This document shows positions 58,760-64,000 of a DNA stretch of 64,000 nt, piece after piece. The first letter of the stretch is position 1, and each line of letters starts with the position of its first letter. The notes below the pieces were generated by a model. The model did not search any database and was not told where the DNA came from. It was given only the letters and a program-made list of their open reading frames with translations. Location: the NCBI GenBank assembly GCA_013176395.1, contig JABMLP010000009.1, positions 1,674,001 through 1,738,000 on the forward strand. The letters run 5' to 3'. The translations under genes and the position numbers were made by a program. Source of the DNA: Venturia oleaginea. Lineage: Eukaryota > Ascomycota > Dothideomycetes > Venturiales > Venturiaceae.

Positions 58760-61700
58760 TTATCCCCTCCCCCCCTCTCTTGTAGATCGATGTGAGCGTA
58801 GTCTCTGAGGGCGTAGTATAGGTCCGTCGTTTTCAAGAACGTTGCCGTAGGCACTTTCAAAAGCGTCCAGAGCTGTAGTTTGTTGGAGTTCGCTAAGGGG
58901 TTCCCACGTAGGATCAACGTAGCCTACCCACTTAACTAAGACTTCTCGCGTTTGTTGTCGACCTCGCCGGCGCCATCTTGCGGCTAGAATAGCCTCGATA
59001 CCGTATTCCTCGTCTCCTTGTTCAGTTACTATAGGAGGCGGCTGTGTATTATCTTGTATTTGTGAAGGTAGGGGATCTGTGCCAGCTCTCCTAAGTAAAG
59101 ACGTATGAAATCGGTTGTGGATTCCTCTGGGTGTATCAAGCTCGTAAGACATTGAGTTGATAACTCGTGTAACTGTATACTTCCCATGAATCCAGTCTAG
59201 TTTCTTACAAGGACGTAGGGTTTTTACGTTCTTTAGGTTGAGCCAGACTTTGTCTCCCACTTTAAAAGAGTCAGCCGGAGCACGATCTCTATTAGAGTAG
59301 TATTCTTGCTGTTGCTGAGCTGATACCATTGACGTTTCTGCCCATTCTTGTGCGTCCTTCAATTTTGCTACAAGATCTTGTGCTTTTTCTTTTGGATTCT
59401 TAGGGGTTTCCTGGGGAGCTTCAACAGTTCCTATATGCTCAATGTTATAACCGTGGGTTAAGAAGAAAGGCGATAGGCCCGTAGCTTGGTTTGGTCTATT
59501 ATCGAGGCATATTTGAGCAATAGGCAGGAGCTCGACCCAGTCGTTCTGACTAAATGTACAGAACTTACGTAGATAGGCTTCAACTTCTTGATTTCTTTTT
59601 TTCGTAGATCCATCAGTCTCAGGGTGATACGCTGTAGAGAGTCTTCTCTCTATCTTAAGAAGGTGACAAACTTCTTTCCAGAAAGCATTAACAAATTGCG
59701 TGTCCCTATCTGAGACTAGAGATCTAGGAAGCCAGTGTAATCTTACGTAGTTCTGCATAAATAGTTTTGCAAATCCTTCAGCTCCAAACTGTTCTTTAGG
59801 CACTGGGAACAGGATAGTTCCTTTACCCAAGCGGTCAGTAATAACGCAGAGTCTTGTGCATCTTTGGCTCTCTGGTAATTCGACTATGAAGTCTACTGAA
59901 ATATCTTGCCAGATACGGCTAGGGACAGGAAGAGGTTTAAGTAAACCTTTCTTTTTGTCTCGCCAGACTGAAGTTCTTCCGCAGACGTCACAATTGCGTA
60001 TAAACTGACGTATATCTTGAGCAAATCCCGGCCAGTAGAACTGTCTGGAGAGAATAGCAATAGTAGCTTCTCGTCCAGGATGCCCTGATAGGACTGAATC
60101 GTGTATTTCTTGAATTACTCCTGTTAAGAGAGGCTCGTAGGAGGGCAACCAGATTCGGTCTCTATAGTAGAGCTGGTTGTTTTCGACTTTACAATCTCCT
60201 ATAGAAGTAGGAGCCTTTAGCTTAGATGGGAACTGCCTATCTTGCTTTAGAACGCTTTGGAAAATACGTCTGTAGTCTAGATCTCCTTCGAGTGCAGTTT
60301 CCCATCTATCCCTTAGATCACCTGAGAGAAAGGGATTTTGTATAAAGGGGATAGGTTCTTTGTCTACTTCTTGAGCATTTTCTTGGGCAGCTTCTTCTCT
60401 TGCAGGAGTCTTATCCTCTAGAACGTTAATCCAAAGCTTTGGAGGTAATAACGTTCTAGTTCTTTCAACGATTCTTGGGTCTTGAATATCCTTTGGGAGA
60501 TCTTGATCCCTTCGAGTTAAGGCGTCTGGAACTACAGATTCAGAGCCTGGGCGATAGCCTAGTTTGAAGTTAAACTTAGCTAGTATCTGCGCCCATCTCA
60601 TTTGCCTTTCATTTAGTTCCCTTTTTACCATAAACTTCTCAAGGTTCTTGTGATCTGTGAGGATAATGAATGGCTTACTTAGGCTTAGTAGCTCGCTAGT
60701 CCAATGGACTAGAGCTTTGACTATAGCCATAAGTTCTTTGTCGTGGATATCATAATTGCATTCGGCTGGCAAGTGCTTAGTAGAGAAGAAAGCACATGGT
60801 TTCCAGTTACCTAGCTCATCTTTTTGACTAAGTACTGCTCCGGAAGCCCAGCCTGAAGCATCAGGTTCTACTCGCGTAGGCTTATCTTCATCAAGTGCAG
60901 ACAGGACAGGTTCTTTGCAAAACTCTGCCTTAAGTTTTTGAAAAGATTCTTCTTGCTCCTTTCCCCATAAAAATGGAGTATTCTTCTTTGTAAGGCGAAC
61001 CAGAGGCTCCCTTATTGTTGAGTTATCTTTTACAAAGTCACGGTAGAAGTTTGTAAAGCCTAGGAAGCCACGTACTCCTCGTAGAGTAGTAGGACGTTCC
61101 CATTCTTTAATTGCTTTGATCTTCTCCGGATCCATGTGTAGGCCCGTTTCAGTATCTATAACGAAGCCTAGATACTTGACTCGTTTGGTATTAAACTCGC
61201 ACTTCCGAATATCAAGGTATAACCCAGCGTTAAGGCAGCTTTGAAGTATCTTTTCAGTCTTTTCTTCATGGTCTTTAAGGTTCTTTGAAGAGTATATTAC
61301 TATATCGTCTAGATAAGCTGAGCAGAACTCGTCTAGGTATCGTCGAAGGATATAGTTTATATACCGTTGAAAAGACGCAGGTGCACCGGTTAAGCCAAAG
61401 GGAGTAACTAGCCATTCAAATAGACCATATCTAGTTCGAAAGGCAGTTTTGAACTCATCTCCCGTTGCGATTCGAATCTTGTGGAAGGCAGCATTTACAT
61501 CAAGCTTACTAAGATACTTAGCACGAGCTAAGGTTAGTAAAGTCTCTTTTACTAACGGTAGCGGGTACCTATCCTTTCGAGTAATTGCGTTTAAGGCTCG
61601 GTAGTCTACGCAAAAGCGTAAGCCCCCTCCTGGTTTCTTCACAAAGAGAACTGGAGACGCAGCAACTGATTTACTCTCTCGGATAAAGCCTTTATCTAGC

Positions 61701-62545
61701 AGCTCTGTAAGAGTCCTTCGCAAAACAAGGAGTTGTTCTCGACCCATACCATATAGAGGTCCCCAAGGAAGTGGTTTTCCTTCTTCTATAGGTATTTCGT
61801 GATCAATCCCAGGGCGATGCGGTGGTAGTCTCTCGGCCCTTTTAGGATCAAAGACAGCAGCGTACTTATGAAACCTCTTAGGTAGCAATTCCAGTATTTG
61901 CTCTGTTGTCAAAGGGACTTTCGGCTTCAAGGCAATATCAATATCTCGAAGAGTAACAGCAAATACTCTAGACGCGTCTTTGATTTTCTCAAGTGTAGAA
62001 GTGACAAGGCGGTGGAATCTTACGGGCGCTACTTGTTGTATATCAAGTTTGTCTTCAAATTTAGCATCGCGAATGCTAATCCCGTTTGCAAAGGTAAGAG
62101 TACCTTTAGATTCATTGATAACGGCTTTGGTGTCCTTGAGAAAAGGCCTGCCTAGTAGAAGATCCTCAAATTGTCCCGGGACTATATAAGCAAAAGCGTT
62201 GCATATAAGTCCCCCTAAATCTAGGTTCAACTTCGCAATTTTTGTCACTTGGGTCTGTCCTTCTTCCTTAAGAACTCCACCTATAGTACGCGGACTAATA
62301 GGGAGTACTTCAAGGTCCATCTGCGAAGCTTTCTCCTCGTTTATCGATGCGTAGCAGCTAGATCCATTATCAAGGAGAGTTTTAAGAGAGTATATATCGT
62401 TCACTATAGTATTTGTGTAGAAAAGGCGGGAGAGCATCTTGGGTCTGAACTGCTTCCATTCTTTTTCTATCCGAGAACGGTGTGAATCAGTGTCTTTGTT
62501 CGAATTCAAAATACTATTTACTCTCTCAATTGACTCCTTTGACAA
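58760..62545 (-). CDS. pol: Ty3/Gypsy chromovirus Pol polyprotein
   Basis: One open frame of 1261 residues from its first Met; the frame is also open about 50 nt further upstream, overlapping the gag end. Domain order PR-RT-RH-INT-chromodomain identifies a chromovirus. The protease region has TLLDNGSSC (D59-N-G) and LLGRPFL. RT shows FCVDYRALNAIT, PFGLTGAPASFQ and AYLDDIVIY (YLDD near 410). RNase H has EPDASGWASGAVL and LTDHKNLEKF. Integrase has the HHCC zinc site (HDSVLSGHPG ... CDVCGR) and catalytic residues in SVDFIVELP, SDRDTQF and NQEVE. The C-terminus is a chromodomain (about 1182-1230: EVLVKWVGYVDPTWEPLSEL), which in relatives directs integration to modified histones. No stop interrupts the frame, so the element looks young. 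Confidence 0.95.
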   Translation of the reverse strand: MSKESIERVNSILNSNKDTDSHRSRIEKEWKQFRPKMLSRLFYTNTIVNDIYSLKTLLDNGSSCYASINEEKASQMDLEVLPISPRTIGGVLKEEGQTQVTKIAKLNLDLGGLICNAFAYIVPGQFEDLLLGRPFLKDTKAVINESKGTLTFANGISIRDAKFEDKLDIQQVAPVRFHRLVTSTLEKIKDASRVFAVTLRDIDIALKPKVPLTTEQILELLPKRFHKYAAVFDPKRAERLPPHRPGIDHEIPIEEGKPLPWGPLYGMGREQLLVLRRTLTELLDKGFIRESKSVAASPVLFVKKPGGGLRFCVDYRALNAITRKDRYPLPLVKETLLTLARAKYLSKLDVNAAFHKIRIATGDEFKTAFRTRYGLFEWLVTPFGLTGAPASFQRYINYILRRYLDEFCSAYLDDIVIYSSKNLKDHEEKTEKILQSCLNAGLYLDIRKCEFNTKRVKYLGFVIDTETGLHMDPEKIKAIKEWERPTTLRGVRGFLGFTNFYRDFVKDNSTIREPLVRLTKKNTPFLWGKEQEESFQKLKAEFCKEPVLSALDEDKPTRVEPDASGWASGAVLSQKDELGNWKPCAFFSTKHLPAECNYDIHDKELMAIVKALVHWTSELLSLSKPFIILTDHKNLEKFMVKRELNERQMRWAQILAKFNFKLGYRPGSESVVPDALTRRDQDLPKDIQDPRIVERTRTLLPPKLWINVLEDKTPAREEAAQENAQEVDKEPIPFIQNPFLSGDLRDRWETALEGDLDYRRIFQSVLKQDRQFPSKLKAPTSIGDCKVENNQLYYRDRIWLPSYEPLLTGVIQEIHDSVLSGHPGREATIAILSRQFYWPGFAQDIRQFIRNCDVCGRTSVWRDKKKGLLKPLPVPSRIWQDISVDFIVELPESQRCTRLCVITDRLGKGTILFPVPKEQFGAEGFAKLFMQNYVRLHWLPRSLVSDRDTQFVNAFWKEVCHLLKIERRLSTAYHPETDGSTKKRNQEVEAYLRKFCTFSQNDWVELLPIAQICLDNRPNQATGLSPFFLTHGYNIEHIGTVEAPQETPKNPKEKAQDLVAKLKDAQEWAETSMVSAQQQQEYYSNRDRAPADSFKVGDKVWLNLKNVKTLRPCKKLDWIHGKYTVTRVINSMSYELDTPRGIHNRFHTSLLRRAGTDPLPSQIQDNTQPPPIVTEQGDEEYGIEAILAARWRRRGRQQTREVLVKWVGYVDPTWEPLSELQQTTALDAFESAYGNVLENDGPILRPQRLRSHRSTREGGRG
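58763..58781 (-). other. Polypurine tract
   Basis: Minus-strand AAGAGAGGGGGGGAGGGGA lies immediately before TAA and the LTR start. It also encodes the last residues of Pol (REGGRG). It is the expected plus-strand priming site. Confidence 0.8.
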
Positions 62546-62592
62546 TTTTGCTCTATCTACTCTACGCCTCCATCCACGACTTTGGATAGAGG

Positions 62593-63615
62593 CTACTCTT
62601 TTTCCGAGTAGTCCTCTTCTTCAACTTCTTCATTCTCCTCAGTGGTTCCTTTGGCCCTTTTTGAACCAAGTTGCGTGACTCTTTCTACCTCTGTATCCAA
62701 CCAGCAGTCTTTCATTCTATGGCCGGCCTTCCCACAGCGTAAGCAGAGGTTATTTGCCTTCCTATATTCATAGGCTTTAGACGAAATTTTTAACTTGTTT
62801 ACGCGTGTAGGCTCCCAGTCCATAGCGTTCAGATCTTTAAAAGACTTCTCTTTATCTCTGAATCGTAACTTATCTTCTGAGGAAGAGAGCATCTTTGCTG
62901 TAGTGATTTGCATACTTGTATTCAAAAGATCGGACACAAACTGCTGGTAGGAGGTACTCTGAGATTGGCCTATTCTCTGGTTTCGCAGCTCTTGATTTAT
63001 TGCTTTGTGTAGAAATGCAATTTTAACAGCGTCAGGCCAAGTCATTCCTCCAGCATTAGCAAGAGTGGTTTCAAAACGGGGAAGAAAAGAGAAGAAGGGT
63101 TCTTTCTCTTTTTGTTTGATTGTGGACAGGCTTACAGTAGCTCTTTGTTGTTGTACTGGATCGCCATAGAAGTTGTCCATATACTGTAACAATTTCTGTC
63201 CCGTTTTATCTTCCTCTGGAGCTGTCTTTACGTAGGCCAGAGTAGCCTGAGCTGCGGAGCCTCGTAGAGAGGAGAAGATGTAGGCAAATTGGTTCCTACT
63301 ATCCCCTATAGACTCTGCGTCTATCTCCAACTTCATCCTTGCTTGTTGAAACCACTGAGCCCATTCAGAACGCTTGCCATCAAATTCTTGGAGCTTAGGA
63401 AGTACAGCTTTCTTCCTATGTATTCTGTCTTTTTGTGAATTCTTAGTCTCTTGTCCTTCTACTACGTTCTCAGAGCGAGTAGTGTTAGGTAAGATTGTAA
63501 GAATACGCGTAATAGCATCGTTCTGAATGGCTAGTTGATGTTGTAATGCTGCCATAGCTTCTTGTAGGGCTTGGGGTTCTTGAGGAACTCTTTGTTCCTG
63601 ATCTTCTCCTTCCAT
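62593..63615 (-). CDS. gag: Ty3/Gypsy Gag protein
   Basis: 340 residues. The N-terminus is Gln/Glu-rich (MEGEDQEQRVPQEPQALQ). A helical capsid-like domain follows, with FDGKRSEWAQWFQQARMKL, FSSLRGSAAQATLAYV and FLPRFETTLANAGG, typical of fungal retrotransposon Gag. A CCHC zinc knuckle CLRCGKAGHRMKDC sits near residue 290, and the tail is acidic (EENEEVEEEDYSEKE). It packages the element RNA. Pol lies in the -1 frame relative to Gag and the two overlap by roughly 25-30 nt, so Pol is probably made by -1 frameshifting; the run GGAAAAAG beside the stop codon is a possible site. Confidence 0.92.
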   Translation of the reverse strand: MEGEDQEQRVPQEPQALQEAMAALQHQLAIQNDAITRILTILPNTTRSENVVEGQETKNSQKDRIHRKKAVLPKLQEFDGKRSEWAQWFQQARMKLEIDAESIGDSRNQFAYIFSSLRGSAAQATLAYVKTAPEEDKTGQKLLQYMDNFYGDPVQQQRATVSLSTIKQKEKEPFFSFLPRFETTLANAGGMTWPDAVKIAFLHKAINQELRNQRIGQSQSTSYQQFVSDLLNTSMQITTAKMLSSSEDKLRFRDKEKSFKDLNAMDWEPTRVNKLKISSKAYEYRKANNLCLRCGKAGHRMKDCWLDTEVERVTQLGSKRAKGTTEENEEVEEEDYSEKE

Positions 63616-64000
63616 ATTTTCACCTATGAGAGATAATAGAGAGCACTACTATACACACTCCTAGGCTCTACTCTAGAGATTTGCTAGGCAGTATAGAGTC
63701 AATGCCTATTAGTATAGGAAGGTGACTATAGAATCCCAGAAGGATTTTTACACTATAGTCCGCTCTGCAATCCTTATTACTAAGGACAGAGCTCCCAGGG
63801 ACTGTGAAGGCCAAGTGTATTAAATCTCTCTTCCTAGCTCTTTCTTTCCTCAGCTTATTACAGCTTCAACTCCTAAGACTACGCTGTCTTAGGATGACCT
63901 GCCCTTGCTTCTTGGAGATTCTAGCACGTTCTAGAAAATCTCAGTTTGAATTCTCTTGAATTCCCTTTTTGGATTGGCCCTTTCGGTTGGCCCTTGCTTC

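Larger units (their letters stand above)
58449..64000 (-). mobile_element. Ty3/Gypsy chromodomain LTR retrotransposon (5' end beyond right edge)
   Basis: Gag, Pol, polypurine tract and 3' LTR lie in order on the minus strand, with both frames intact. The segment 63,616-64,000 is the leader between 5' LTR and gag; no tRNA-complementary primer-binding site or LTR copy was recognised in it, so the 5' LTR should start further right. Confidence 0.93.

Noticed and set aside
63616..64000. 5' LTR at the right edge
   Set aside because: No similarity by eye to the 3' LTR (no 22-bp repeats, no TATA-like box); this is leader sequence.

Overview
The window reads as nuclear DNA of a filamentous ascomycete (Pezizomycotina). 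Protein-coding genes carry short introns of about 45-70 nt with GT...AG ends and CTAAC-type branch sites, and the housekeeping proteins are of fungal type: Pab1, Rer2, Hul5, Rib3, Fbp1, a CYP65-like P450 and a chromodomain Ty3/Gypsy element. Dothideomycetes is my guess from protein style only; no marker in the window settles it.

Layout. 1-6.3 kb: a RING/RGG/RS-rich protein running off the left edge (minus), diverging from an HSL-type alpha/beta hydrolase (plus). 7.5-19.0 kb: a conserved core block with Pab1 (plus), cis-prenyltransferase Rer2 (minus), a conserved hypothetical with a CPFDH motif (plus) and the HECT ligase Hul5 (plus). 19-37 kb: a gene-poor accessory island. It holds four predicted secreted proteins: one with 7 Cys, one small with 8 mature Cys (CC/CC/C/CC/C), and two with lysine-rich regions, one of which also has Kex2-like sites. 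It also holds a small membrane-anchored protein, two decayed genes (an MCT-type MFS transporter and a protein kinase) and a strange tRNA-Val-like locus with nested inverted repeats. 37.3-48.5 kb: core metabolism again, with Rib3 (plus), a full-size ABCA-type ABC transporter (minus) and fructose-1,6-bisphosphatase (plus). 49.5-53.9 kb: a 1370-residue proline/serine-rich coiled-coil protein. 54.2-54.6 kb: two tRNA-like sequences with long insertions. 55.8-57.6 kb: a P450 with apparent frame breaks. 58.4-64.0 kb: a Ty3/Gypsy chromovirus on the minus strand with 3' LTR, polypurine tract, Pol and Gag; its 5' LTR lies beyond the right edge.

How the parts relate. The core genes do not form one pathway. 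They cover mRNA 3'-end metabolism (Pab1, and possibly the RING/RGG protein), dolichol synthesis (Rer2), proteasomal ubiquitin chain extension (Hul5), riboflavin synthesis (Rib3) and gluconeogenesis (Fbp1). The accessory island and the retrotransposon end are where secreted proteins, pseudogenes and odd tRNA structures concentrate. All exon boundaries were read by eye from splice consensus and reading-frame continuity; no transcript data or searches were available.
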